Positions 33,390 to 42,371 are shown, numbered from the stretch's first letter. The stretch is DNA of 64,000 nt from Blastococcus sp. CT_GayMR19 (GCF_004570385.1 NZ_SPQL01000002.1:124001-188000); one strand, 5' to 3'. Notes: a model not told the origin generated them from the letters alone. Made by a program: numbers and translations.

Positions 33390-33815
33390 GCCGACCTGAC
33401 GGCGTTCACCCAAGTCCGCCGGAGTCCGGAATGCCTGGTGAGCAAGGGGTTCGCCGCTTCACCGAACAACCGCGAACGAGCGCGAACCAAGATCGAACTG
33501 GGCCAACTGCAACCACAACTGCAACCACTCCGACCATTGCTGAGCCTTGCTGAGGAGTTCTCATCGAGAGCAACCCGTGAGCGGTGTGGGACTTCTGGCG
33601 GGGGTCGGTGACGTCCGCCGAAGATGGCAAACGCTGGTCACTGCTGCGCGGAGCGCGCGATACTCAAGGCGGGCACTACTTCGTCCCGGCGCGGTTGACG
33701 AGCGGCCCGCCACAGCCGCACGACCGGGTGCTGCCAGCACGGCTCTGCGCGGTCACGAGCCCCTCATGCGCAGGGCTGTTGGTCACCGCCCTCGTGGGCC
33801 GCCGGTCGCTATTCA
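33390..33815. other. Left-end non-coding region of the element
   Basis: About 425 bases between the left attachment repeat and the end of the effector gene. It contains the paired 12-mers at 33505 and otherwise nothing that looks coding. Confidence 0.5.
33505..33528 (+). repeat. Tandem 12-mer near the left end, candidate integrase arm sites
   Basis: Two exact tandem copies of AACTGCAACCAC. The same pair, with one mismatch, lies at 43600-43623 near the right end in the same orientation. The sites are 116 and 46 bases from their respective core repeats. Confidence 0.6.
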
Positions 33816-34403
33816 TCACGACTGAGTCAGCTCCAAGGTGCCCTGGCGCCCACGGTAATTGTAGTAGCGACCGGTGGCAGTGTGATCAACAGCATCGATG
33901 GTCAACTCGGCCGTCCCGTCGTGATCGTTCATGTCAGGCTCGGCAAAGCCCGGCCGAACGGTGTTGCGGTATACGTACGTCAATTGCGCCCGATGCTGCC
34001 CAACGTCGCGCAGTGCGGCAGCTAAGGAGATCGAGTCGGACGACTGCGGGCTCAGCACCTTGAGCCGCACGATCAACCGGGTCCATGTCTGTTCAATGTC
34101 AATGGTGATTGGCAGCTCGGTGTTCTGGTAGGAGCTGCGCAGTCGACCCTCGTAGTGGCCACTGACGACGGGTGTATTGATCACGCCAGTAACCCTCAGA
34201 AGCGGCCAGCGCCACGCCCACTTGTCGACGACGCCGTACAGGATGCCGAAGACCGCAGCCACTGTTGGAGCGCTCACGAGCCACGGTGGACCCAGCCCCA
34301 CCTTGTCAGAGACAGTGTTCGCGGTGATTGCGAAGATGACTGCCAGGAAGGCAATGAGCCCGAAGGCGCGAAGCCGATCCCCTGCGAAACTATAGGCATG
34401 CAT
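33816..34403 (-). CDS. cap15: Cap15-like CBASS effector (2TM plus beta-barrel)
   Basis: 195 residues. ATG at 34403 overlaps the CD-NTase stop as TAATG; a GTG 15 bases upstream is possible. Two membrane helices (about 14-32, FGLIAFLAVIFAITANTV, and 42-60, LVSAPTVAAVFGILYGVV) are followed by a beta-rich domain (78-195) with VSGHYEGRLRSSY, ITIDIEQTWTRLIVRLK, LTYVYRN and HTATGRYYNYRGRQGTLELT. This is the layout of the SMODS-associated 2TM/beta-strand-rich effector, known as Cap15, which oligomerises on binding a cyclic nucleotide and disrupts the inner membrane. The match is by motif and context, not by database search. Confidence 0.8.
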   Translation of the reverse strand: MHAYSFAGDRLRAFGLIAFLAVIFAITANTVSDKVGLGPPWLVSAPTVAAVFGILYGVVDKWAWRWPLLRVTGVINTPVVSGHYEGRLRSSYQNTELPITIDIEQTWTRLIVRLKVLSPQSSDSISLAAALRDVGQHRAQLTYVYRNTVRPGFAEPDMNDHDGTAELTIDAVDHTATGRYYNYRGRQGTLELTQS

Positions 34404-35290
34404 TAGAGGAAGTCCCACAACGTTTTGATTGTCTTGTGGGCCAAGTACTCGTTATGGTCGCCCGGATCAGTCTTGAAGAGCCAGTGGATGTCGTCACATG
34501 ACTTAATGGTGGCTGCCAGTTCACTAGCACTAAACGACTGCAGCCAGCTGAGGACCTTGATGACGCGCTGTGTGTCGTCGCTCGTAAAGTAGCTGGTCGG
34601 AGCGTTGTAGGTCAGACACTCCAGCAGGTAGCCAGGGGCGTCCTTCTTTCCGACAAGACCCGCGTCCACCGCCGCCCGGCGCAGGCGCTTGATCTGTCGC
34701 ACCGTCGGCTTGTAGAAGTTGGAACACTTGCGGTTCTTTGCTTCACCGTTCTTAATGTGCTCCTTTGGATAGTTCACGATGCGTCGGCCGCTGAGCGGCT
34801 GAATCGAGATGCCCTCGATGAAGCGCGGCTCCCCGTACGCCGGGAAGGATTCGTACAGTCGATGCTGCTGGGCAGGAACCACGTCGGCGTCAACGTAGCC
34901 ACTTTGCTTGTCGACGCGGATGCACTTGTTCCGCGGATGCACTCGCTCGTAGCCGTAGTACGAGTTCAAGGCGTCGGTCACCGCCTGGCGCAGTCCCTCC
35001 ACGGAGGTCGTGGCCGGCGAACTCACGGCGTTGTACCGCACGATCTCGGGCACCGTGAGCCGTCCGATGTCCGGCATGTAGGCAGACTTCATCATGACGA
35101 CGATGTCGACGTCGGAGTCACCGCGCGTGTTGGTGTGGTTTGCGTACGAGCCCTGCAGGAAGACTTCCGGCTGATACGCCTGCACGGCAGCCGACCGCGC
35201 CAAAGCCGTTTTCACCGAGGCATAAGTTGCCTGGGCTGCATCCTGAGCCCCCGGCTGAGTCCAATTGCGCAGTTCGACAGCAGTAGCCAA
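34403..35290 (-). CDS. CD-NTase (cGAS/DncV-like nucleotidyltransferase) of a CBASS system
   Basis: 295 residues from TTG: AAGGAG lies 7 bases upstream and an in-frame TGA two codons before the start rules out others. The polymerase-beta active site is clear: LQGSYANHTNT (Gly47-Ser48), GDSDVDIVV with Asp60 and Asp62, and the third Asp in VDADVVPA (Asp136). The C-terminal helical region follows (VRQIKRLRRAAVD, APGYLLECLTYNAPTSYF). It would make a cyclic oligonucleotide on phage infection to activate the overlapping Cap15-like effector. No Cap2/Cap3, HORMA/TRIP13 or other ancillary genes are present, so it is type I (minimal). The product nucleotide cannot be told from sequence. Confidence 0.88.
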   Translation of the reverse strand: MATAVELRNWTQPGAQDAAQATYASVKTALARSAAVQAYQPEVFLQGSYANHTNTRGDSDVDIVVMMKSAYMPDIGRLTVPEIVRYNAVSSPATTSVEGLRQAVTDALNSYYGYERVHPRNKCIRVDKQSGYVDADVVPAQQHRLYESFPAYGEPRFIEGISIQPLSGRRIVNYPKEHIKNGEAKNRKCSNFYKPTVRQIKRLRRAAVDAGLVGKKDAPGYLLECLTYNAPTSYFTSDDTQRVIKVLSWLQSFSASELAATIKSCDDIHWLFKTDPGDHNEYLAHKTIKTLWDFL

Positions 35291-35571
35291 CCGTCATCTC
35301 CTTCGCAGCTTATGCCACGTTGCATTCCATTATATGCCCGTATCGCTTAATCCGAAGTGCTTTCGTTTGCCGCCTCTCATAGACCGAGTGTCCGCGTGGG
35401 TGCCGCGCACCCGGCCAGGCTGACACGGGGGTCTGACAGATTGCGGGAGCCAACGGTGCGGCTGCATCGACTTGGCGCCGACCACGAGGCCGCTTGACCC
35501 GTTCCGCGGAAGTGCGTGCGTCGCTGCCATCAGTGCGTCTGAACGACCCTTCCAGGACGGTCTGCGGCGTC

Positions 35572-36465
35572 TTACCGTTCTCGGGAGAGCAGTCCAGCGC
35601 CGAACCACTGCACGAGCGTTACGGCCAGGGAGACGGCGACGCTTGCCTCCTCGAAGGACACGTCTCCCGGCGCCGAAGGCTGCCCGCCATGTCGGTCGTG
35701 CTGGCCGTGCCACAGAAGGCGGATCATCCCGACGAGCACCTCTCGGGACGGAGCTCCCTCGTGCTCTCGGGTCATGGGCAGGCGCCAGTCCCCCTGCTGC
35801 TCAACGTCCCGCAATATCGTCCCGAGGGTGGCCTTCTCGTTCTTCGGTGATACCACCGAGACTGCAGCGTCTTCCACCGCGAGGATCGCCAGCCGGTACG
35901 CCTCGCTCGAGTTCGGCTCTATCCCATAGAGCGCCTCCCACGCCTTCGCCAACCGCGCACCCGCGCGACCGGCACGCTGCATCACCGAGTCGGCGGCAAC
36001 CTGGACGCCGGCCGGCACACGTCGAGCCAACCCCGGACGTCCTGCCCGCTCACCCACTTCCCACGCACTGCGGCTGCAGAGAAGCACCTCGGCGAGCTCG
36101 TCCGGCTTGGCGTGTCCGCCGTGCGCCAGGAGGTAGTCAACGATCTGCAGAGGATGCGGGTGCTCGTGCAAAGCCGTCATCGCGGCCGTCAGATGTCTGT
36201 GCCCCGTATCCACACTGACTGCGGCTGCCCTCAGCGTCGGGAGGGGGATCCGCAGTGTCTGACACATGCGCTCGGCCAGGGCGCTGTCGAGCATGGCGAC
36301 TGAGCCGCTTCCGTCCGGGTACCTGCGGCGAACGGTGATCCCCTGACGCACCCACGCCCACATCGCGCTGGACATCCACTCGGGTACACCGTCGTGCAGC
36401 GCGTCGTATTCGGCGATCTCCTCGTCGGTGCCGACACCCAGCGGCCGCCACGTCTCCTCCGTCAT
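35572..36465 (-). CDS. Protein with Abi-C-like C-terminal domain (putative defence protein)
   Basis: 297 residues starting MTEETWRPLGVGTDEEIAEY. The C-terminal half has AWEALYGIEPNSSEAYRLAI, LAVEDAAVSVVSPKNEKATL and later LLWHGQHDRHGG with SFEEASVAVSLAVTLVQWFG. The order of helix, R-x2-H-G-like box and closing helix recalls the abortive-infection C-terminal (Abi_C) domain. The N-terminal half is not recognised. Upstream and same-strand to the CBASS pair but 280 bases away, so probably a separate unit. A defence role is inferred from domain resemblance and neighbourhood. Confidence 0.6.
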   Translation of the reverse strand: MTEETWRPLGVGTDEEIAEYDALHDGVPEWMSSAMWAWVRQGITVRRRYPDGSGSVAMLDSALAERMCQTLRIPLPTLRAAAVSVDTGHRHLTAAMTALHEHPHPLQIVDYLLAHGGHAKPDELAEVLLCSRSAWEVGERAGRPGLARRVPAGVQVAADSVMQRAGRAGARLAKAWEALYGIEPNSSEAYRLAILAVEDAAVSVVSPKNEKATLGTILRDVEQQGDWRLPMTREHEGAPSREVLVGMIRLLWHGQHDRHGGQPSAPGDVSFEEASVAVSLAVTLVQWFGAGLLSRER

Positions 36466-37140
36466 GCACCCGAGTCTGCCAAGCCGATCCGGCCAGCTCG
36501 ACCGAACGGCTCGGACCCCCGGTCGCGTTTCGAGGGAGCGAGCCCTCAGCTCACCGTCGTCCAAGGCTCACGCGGTCGGGCGTGGAGGCGCCAGCGCTCG
36601 GCTGGACGCGACGGCGTACCGACTCTGCATCGCGTCCTGTCCCGGCTTCGGCGCAGCCATCGTGTGTCCCTAAAGCCGCCTTCAGAGACACCTCGCAGCA
36701 TGCCAAGCGGGCCCTCATCGATGGGTCCTAGCCAACGCTCCATCACTGGAGAAGCCCCAAGATCAACAGGGACACACGTCTTGCATCTCGGGCGGCGGAA
36801 CGCGTTGTGACAGGTTGCCTGCAGGGCGCCGCTCACCGTCCCGAGCGTGACCAGGAAGGAAGCCAACCGTGCCCCAACGGATCGACCGTGGGATGTTGCA
36901 ATTCCGGCTACCGCCAGATGAGGAGGTGTCGCCGCCCCATTGAACGGCTTACCCACCTCCCGGGTGGCTCCTCGTCGCCCGCAGGGTCTGGAGCGCGTTG
37001 CAGCGTCCGGCAGCCGATCGTCTATCGGTACGGCCTGCCGCAAGGTCGGGCCAGGATGGGTAACCAGCGTTACGCGGGTCTTGGCTGACGGGCGAACCGC
37101 ACAAGCGCATGCTGCGTCCCATCCCACTGCCGATCCCCAG
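36466..37140. other. Non-coding region inside the element
   Basis: 675 bases with no convincing gene; open frames here are arginine-rich shadows. It contains one copy of a 29-base repeat. Confidence 0.45.
36664..36692. repeat. 29-base dispersed repeat with inverted ends, copy 1
   Basis: Begins GTGTCCCT and ends AGAGACACC, with imperfectly complementary ends. 27 of 29 bases match 41288-41316 in the same orientation, 4.6 kb away. Confidence 0.6.
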
Positions 37141-37395
37141 TCACATGACCGCGAGGCAGTCGGAGCAGTTCACGTCGCTCTCGTTCGAGGTCCACACGTC
37201 GCCGCTGCGCTTCGCGCACGCAGCTCGTGTCCCCGAGCTGCCCACGTCGTAATGGATGAGGGCGGTGTCGGGGTCGGGCCACTGCCAGCAGTTGGGGGAC
37301 GTGATCGGGGAGCAGTACGCCTGGTCGTGGCGATCCGCGTAGTTGCCCCCGTCAGCGGTAGGACGGCCGCAGCGTGGACAGTCGTTGGTGGCCAT
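37141..37395 (-). CDS. Small zinc-ribbon-like protein
   Basis: 84 residues, ATG with GGAG 7 bases upstream. It opens MATNDCPRCGRPTADGGNY with a C-P-x-C-G knuckle and ends with SDVNCSDCLAVM; further cysteines (YCS, NCW, ACA) lie between. Probably binds zinc. No known family. It follows the P-loop ATPase gene by 68 bases on the same strand, so the two may be co-transcribed. Confidence 0.6.
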   Translation of the reverse strand: MATNDCPRCGRPTADGGNYADRHDQAYCSPITSPNCWQWPDPDTALIHYDVGSSGTRAACAKRSGDVWTSNESDVNCSDCLAVM

Positions 37396-37463
37396 ATTGA
37401 CTCCGTTGGTGATGAGGAAGATGTGACGGTCCGCCCGCGCACCGTGGTGCCGCGCCAGGCGCC

Positions 37464-38975
37464 CTACTCGTCGTCGGCCGCGGCGGCGACGCCCTCGGCG
37501 GACCCTTGAACCATCTCCAGAGCAGGTCGGTAGATGAACGGGACCCAGTAGTCGCCGAGCCGCGGCTCGAAAAACCCCACCACCACCAGCTGGTCCGCGA
37601 TCTTCGCCGCCTCAGCCTCCGACACGCCCCACACCGAAGCGAGGCTCGCGTCGTTCTGGCGCGACTTCTGCCCCTCCATCTTCTCGATGTACGGCCGCAG
37701 GCTGGGGTGCTCGGCATACAGCGTCTGCGTCAGGCGCGCCTTGGAGACCGCGGGCAGCGCGTCCTTGAACGCCTGGCCGACGAAGACCGCGCCAGCCTCG
37801 GGGGCGGCCTGGCCGGTCTCGAACCGGGTCAGCTGACTGTTCCGGGTCTCTGTCAGCAGGTGGATGAGCTCGCGTGGAGCGTTCTGGCCAGTGCCGTCCT
37901 TGGTCCGGGTCAGGCACCAGTCGATGGTCGCAGGTCGCCGGCTGCCCTGGTCCACCTGCTGCGGGAACACCTGGTAGAAGAACGCCTTCTGCCTCTCGAC
38001 GTCCGAGAGGACCTCGTCGTGCCCCACGCCGTAGTGCTCGCGGAGCGACTCGCTACGCAGCAGCCGCTGAACCGCGAGCCGAACCAGCGTGTTCTCGTTC
38101 CACTCGATGCGGAGGTCTCGCGTGATGTGGCTGGCCTCCCGGAATCCGGTCACGGTGATGGACTCCCAGATGTCCGACCGCAGGAAGATCTTCAGGTCCA
38201 CGAAGCTGCGGGTCTGGAGGTCCCGGTAAACCCGGAAGAGGCCACGCAGGGCGTTGGCCTCCAGGTCGGCCGAGTCGGCGAAGGCGATGTCCAAGCGGTC
38301 CAGAAGGATCCACATCGTGTAGCCGGCCTTCTCAAGCGCGTCCTCCGCGAAGTCGTACAGCTCGTCGACGTAGAGGGCGCCGGCCTTCCTCTGCTCGGAG
38401 CTGGGCTCGGCGAACGTGATCTTGGGGACGACCACGGGCACGCCGCTCGCGGGGTCGACGGTCATGCTTGCCTCGACCGAGGCCACCGGCCGGAAGAAAG
38501 ATTTCACGAAATCCATGGCGATCCGGACGAGCTGGCGGCGCGGGGCGTCGGCCGGCGGTAGAAGATCGGCTTCCTGGAGCTTGGCTAGCAACTTCGCAGC
38601 TGGGTCGTTCTTCACCTCGTACTCGGCGAGGGTCTGCGCGATGAGCGAGAGGAAGTAGATCTTCCAGAGGCCGATGAACTCGGCCTCCGTCGTAGGCGGC
38701 TCCTTCTCAACCTCGGCGAAAGCGGTGTCGCCCTTGGGATTCTCGGCGGTCGCGAGCAGGACGCGACGGTCGAAGAACTCACTCTCCCGGGACATGAGCA
38801 TTGAGTAGATCGCGCTCTTGCCGCCTCCCTTGGGCGCGAAGATCACGTCGGCCTCGCCCTCGTAGACCTTGCGCCAGTTCTCTGTCTCGACGAAGTAGGC
38901 GGCGAGTTCCTTCGCCTCGTCCTCCGCTACACGCGAGCCCATCGAAATCGACTGCACGACCTGCTGAGCGTCCAC
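37464..38975 (-). CDS. P-loop ATPase resembling the Sll1717 family
   Basis: 503 residues from GTG with GGGAGCGGGGG upstream. Walker A is VIFAPKGGGKSAIYSM (residues 45-60), Walker B is MWILLDRLD (221-229), followed by LKIFLRSDIWESI (261-273), a sensor-like segment typical of KAP/STAND-like NTPases. N-terminal SMGSRVAEDEAKELAAYFVE and the C-terminal winged-helix-like tail (ASVWGVSEAEAAKIADQLVV) fit the Sll1717-type P-loop ATPases. Such genes are common in mobile and defence regions, but their role is not established. Confidence 0.75.
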   Translation of the reverse strand: MDAQQVVQSISMGSRVAEDEAKELAAYFVETENWRKVYEGEADVIFAPKGGGKSAIYSMLMSRESEFFDRRVLLATAENPKGDTAFAEVEKEPPTTEAEFIGLWKIYFLSLIAQTLAEYEVKNDPAAKLLAKLQEADLLPPADAPRRQLVRIAMDFVKSFFRPVASVEASMTVDPASGVPVVVPKITFAEPSSEQRKAGALYVDELYDFAEDALEKAGYTMWILLDRLDIAFADSADLEANALRGLFRVYRDLQTRSFVDLKIFLRSDIWESITVTGFREASHITRDLRIEWNENTLVRLAVQRLLRSESLREHYGVGHDEVLSDVERQKAFFYQVFPQQVDQGSRRPATIDWCLTRTKDGTGQNAPRELIHLLTETRNSQLTRFETGQAAPEAGAVFVGQAFKDALPAVSKARLTQTLYAEHPSLRPYIEKMEGQKSRQNDASLASVWGVSEAEAAKIADQLVVVGFFEPRLGDYWVPFIYRPALEMVQGSAEGVAAAADDE

Positions 38976-39480
38976 GTTCCCCCGCTCCCTTGCCCGACTT
39001 CCGTGACAGGAGTGTTTCAGATCCCGCCGACAGTGGGACGAAGTGCGCGGGCTGGTCGTTCCGGGAGGAGCCGAGCCGCGGCGACATCCTCGGCGACCCG
39101 ACCGTTGAAGGCGCCCGTCCACAGAGCATCCCTCGTGGGACACCGGCCTGCGGTCGCCGTCACGCGCCCCGAGTTAAGCCCTTCCAAAGAGTCTTCCAGT
39201 TTCCGCTGGCGCCGAGCGAGGCTCACGCCGTCTCCCGGCTGGTGCCCTCCTCACGCAGCTGGAGATTCCAAGATCACGAGGCGACACACCTCATGCATCT
39301 GCGGTGACGAGACTCGTTGTGACCGATAGGCAGGCCGCCGCGCTACCTGTTCGAACGGGTAGTCCGACTGACTTGGACCCGCCCAATTGCGCACGGCGTG
39401 CGCGTCAGGCGCTTCCGGGAAAGTACGGCCCGCCGTGTCTCCAAGCGGCCCACCATGGGACGGCTCATAGGGTGGGGGCT
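38976..39480. other. Divergent intergenic region in the element
   Basis: 505 bases between the ATPase gene (minus) and the small gene at 39481 (plus). No gene, strong hairpin or repeat recognised. Confidence 0.4.
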
Positions 39481-39798
39481 GTGCTTCGCCGAAAGAGACT
39501 GAAGATCGATGACCCAGGTCTTGTTTGGCCCTACTGGTCGGTCGACCTGCCAGGCCTGTCTGAAGCCAACGCGAAGCGCGTCATCGCGTGGTCCGCCCAG
39601 GAGAACCTGGCGCTCGGCGGCAGCGCGGTCGATCCGGCCGGCTCATTCACATCGCACATCGACCGTGCGATGGCCGAGTCTTTGCGTGATGGGTTGCGCA
39701 TCGCACTCGATTCGAAGGCGTTGAGCGAAGAGCAGCGGAGCATGATGACCGGCTTTGCGGAGACGTTGGACGAGTGGCTAGCCAACGCCACTCACTGA
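39481..39798 (+). CDS. Hypothetical protein of the element
   Basis: 105 residues from GTG preceded by GGTGGGGG. LRRKRLKIDDPGLVWPYWSV followed by VIAWSAQENLALGG and a helical C-terminus ending FAETLDEWLANATH. No family recognised. Codon use is less GC-biased than the chromosome. Confidence 0.55.
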   Translation: MLRRKRLKIDDPGLVWPYWSVDLPGLSEANAKRVIAWSAQENLALGGSAVDPAGSFTSHIDRAMAESLRDGLRIALDSKALSEEQRSMMTGFAETLDEWLANATH

Positions 39799-39938
39799 CC
39801 CCGAATCTCGCCTGGGAGGGCAATGTGCGCCCGGAGCTCGCGTCGCGCATGTCCGTTGAGCCACCCTACGTCCCTGAGCGGCTCACTCTGGGACAACTCT
39901 GCCGGGCGTAAAGGGCTGCCTTCCTCCGCGCCTGCATC

Positions 39939-40994
39939 CTAGTCCTGTCTCAAATAGAGCAACTCACCCTTGGTGCTTAGCGTCACGGCACGGAAGAATT
40001 CTTGCGTCCTTCGATACGCGGACGCACGTCCGACTGTTCGGACCACAGCGCGCTCAGGGTAGCTGTATACAAGCGTCCCTCGTTCTCGAAGTCTTGCCGC
40101 CAATACTGATCTGGAACGCTCATCTATAACCTCCCTGCCCAGCCACGGATATTCCCTACGCTTCTCCGGGATTAGGTCACTTAAGAGGCCAGGGAGACTG
40201 TCGGGGGACCCGATCGCATCTCGAAACGCGGACCACTCGGCTTGATCGAGGATTCCGGCCCACGGCATGGCGGGATTCCGCAGGTGGACGAGCCGAGGCA
40301 CGAAGTGGCTCTCACGGGGAACTTTCTGTATGTCGCCATTTACTCGTATCCAGCCTTTGCCCCAAGCATCCGTGAAGGCAACTACGACGAAACGAGGAAT
40401 TCCCATTGCCCTGTCCTCTTTCCCGTAGCGGCGAACCGTAACCCCTTCCGGCGCGTGTTGCACGTTGATGGTGATGCGTCCATCAGGTGGAATCTGACCC
40501 ACTCGCGAGGACAGGTGAACATAGTCCACCCACCCACTCTCGGAGGGCACGATCGTGACGTTCCAATCGTAAAGAGCGCCCTGTGACCCGTTTTGAACAG
40601 TCAGCCCTCTAACCCCTTCACCCGCTGAGGACGCACTGTCGCCGTCGTGACCGTGAACTGAGTCACCGATTGTCGTCCACTTCGCCCATGCTGTGACTCT
40701 CATTGCTTCCGCGCGCTCTTCATGCTCACGTTCGGCTCTCCTAGTGCGAATGAACTGCCATACGGTGACCGAAACGGCAGCAACGGCACCGAGGCCAGAG
40801 ACCCAATCTCCGAGAGAGCCGACCGCGTCGATATCCAACGGACCCCAGGGTCGTCGACCCACGGCCCATAACGTGACGAAGACCGCAACGAAGCCGATCA
40901 GGATCGCGACCATTGCAATCGCGCTCTTGGGCCATGCGGCCAAGGCTGACCTTATGGCGCGGATCCGATTGGTTGACCTTGCAAGCCGCCGCAT
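39939..40994 (-). CDS. Two-helix membrane protein with large cytoplasmic domain, unknown
   Basis: 351 residues. Two membrane helices near the N-terminus (SAIAMVAILIGFVAVFVTLWAV at about 25-46 and WVSGLGAVAAVSVTVWQFI at about 63-81), then a charged linker RTRRAEREHEERAEAMRV and a beta-rich cytoplasmic domain (LTVQNGSQGALYDWNVTIVP). Similar two-helix proteins are widespread in actinobacterial accessory regions. Function unknown. Confidence 0.65.
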   Translation of the reverse strand: MRRLARSTNRIRAIRSALAAWPKSAIAMVAILIGFVAVFVTLWAVGRRPWGPLDIDAVGSLGDWVSGLGAVAAVSVTVWQFIRTRRAEREHEERAEAMRVTAWAKWTTIGDSVHGHDGDSASSAGEGVRGLTVQNGSQGALYDWNVTIVPSESGWVDYVHLSSRVGQIPPDGRITINVQHAPEGVTVRRYGKEDRAMGIPRFVVVAFTDAWGKGWIRVNGDIQKVPRESHFVPRLVHLRNPAMPWAGILDQAEWSAFRDAIGSPDSLPGLLSDLIPEKRREYPWLGREVIDERSRSVLAARLRERGTLVYSYPERAVVRTVGRASAYRRTQEFFRAVTLSTKGELLYLRQD

Positions 40995-41467
40995 TGACCG
41001 ATGTTAGCGCTCCGCCGTTGCATGAAACCGTGTCTAGCTCCGACTAGTTCGCACAGCAGCCGCCCGGTCAGATCTTCCGTTGCGGGGGGCATTGGGCGGT
41101 GATCCGTACAACGCGGTCCAGTCAAGCCGTCACGTGCGGTTGAGATCCACCGTGCTGGGTGGAGGCGTCGTTCAGGCCCATCACCAAGGCTGACGAGGCG
41201 GGCCTTGCAGAGACGGTCGCGACCGAGTGTCGTTTCCAAAATATTGACGTTAGGGGCGACGCAGATGGCCCTCTTGCGACGCGCCTAGTGTCCCTCGAGC
41301 CGCCTTCAGAGACACCCTTGCCCAGCCAGCCAGACCACCGCTGCGGCGACTCCCGCCGACGCCGAGTCACCCGGTATCCAACAAGATCAATGAACGCGCG
41401 TCATTCACCAAGGGTGCTGCAGCTCGTGGTGACGGATTTCTGGAGACTCGTCCGGAGCCTTGACGGC
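40995..41467. other. Non-coding region in the element
   Basis: 473 bases with no recognised gene. It holds the second copy of the 29-base repeat. Confidence 0.4.
41288..41316. repeat. 29-base dispersed repeat with inverted ends, copy 2
   Basis: Matches 36664-36692 at 27 of 29 positions; the ends GTGTCCCT and AGAGACAC are near-complements. The two copies bracket the zinc-ribbon, ATPase and two unknown genes. Confidence 0.6.
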
Positions 41468-41953
41468 ATGGGAATCAGCGGCAGCAACGGATACCGAGCC
41501 CGGCGGCGGGAGCGCGAGCGGCAGCGCCGTCAGCAAGCCGAGCGGACGACGCCGAGGGCCCGCTCGGAGCAGGCCGCGGCGGAGGCGCACCGTCCCGAAC
41601 GGAGGACCGCGGCGACGGCCTGCGGGTGGCGCGGTGGACTGATCACGCCAAGAAGCCGGGGGCCTATCCCGAAGTGCTGCTCGGCTACCTGTCGGCACCG
41701 CTCCTGGGAGCAGGGAAGGGCTGCTGCCTCCGGTCTGTCCGCGGTGGAGCTTGTAGAGCGGCGCGTCGAAGTCCAGGTGCCTCTCGTGCCCACCCGCCGC
41801 GACTGGCCCAGAGTGCTCGGCGACCTCGCAGGCCAGCTGAACGACGGGCGGGTCTACGACCGCGACTTGCCCGCTCTGGGGCGGGCCCTGCAGCCCGTAC
41901 TGGAGAACTACCGGCGACGTGCGCACCTCACCGGCGCTCCCGACCTGCACTGA
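41468..41953 (+). CDS. Possible protein or gene remnant upstream of the excisionase gene
   Basis: 161 residues from ATG with GGAG about 10 bases upstream. The N-terminal third is Arg/Glu-rich helix (GYRARRRERERQRRQQAERT). The middle is odd, Cys/Arg-rich, and may be out of frame. The last 65 residues read like a normal protein (ELVERRVEVQVPLVPTRRDW, GRALQPVLENYRRRAHLTG). It could be a frameshifted remnant. No family recognised. Confidence 0.35.
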   Translation: MGISGSNGYRARRRERERQRRQQAERTTPRARSEQAAAEAHRPERRTAATACGWRGGLITPRSRGPIPKCCSATCRHRSWEQGRAAASGLSAVELVERRVEVQVPLVPTRRDWPRVLGDLAGQLNDGRVYDRDLPALGRALQPVLENYRRRAHLTGAPDLH

Positions 41954-42128
41954 ACCCGAGCTCCAGTACTTCTGCAGTAGTAGGAGGCAGCGGCTCCGGT
42001 CTCCGAGTCGGCGACGGTCACCATCGGATGGCCTGACTGGTAGGGCACTGGAGATGTTCGGCAGGCCGCTCCCCCACCGTCGTGCGCAAGCCTCCACGTA
42101 GCACGCGACTGATCCGGGAGATGTCGGC

Positions 42129-42371
42129 ATGGATGATCCGCAGCCGCTTCGGGACGTCATGGCCGCCGACCGTCTCCTGCTCACGCCCGAAGAGGCCGCG
42201 ACGGTCCTCGGCATCGGTCGCAAGACGGTGTACGCGCTCATGAAGCGCGGGGAGCTGCGTGCGGTACACATCGGCCGCAGCTGCCGGATATCCCAGGCGG
42301 AGGTCGCGAGCTACGTGCGCCGGCTCGATGCTGCCCGGTCCCATCCACAGCCTTCGCCGGATGCCGCGTGA
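42129..42371 (+). CDS. xis: Excisionase/helix-turn-helix protein
   Basis: 80 residues. LLTPEEAATVLGIGRKTVYA and LMKRGELRAVHIGRSCRISQ form the MerR-like winged helix of the excisionase DNA-binding family. Located 74 bases before the integrase gene, as usual for xis-int pairs. It is expected to bend DNA at the attachment sites and favour excision. Confidence 0.88.
   Translation: MDDPQPLRDVMAADRLLLTPEEAATVLGIGRKTVYALMKRGELRAVHIGRSCRISQAEVASYVRRLDAARSHPQPSPDAA

Noticed and set aside
36546-37127. Minus-strand 193-codon frame between the Abi-C-like and zinc-ribbon genes
   Set aside because: Arg/Pro-rich with no recognisable domain, and it spans the 29-base repeat; more likely non-coding.
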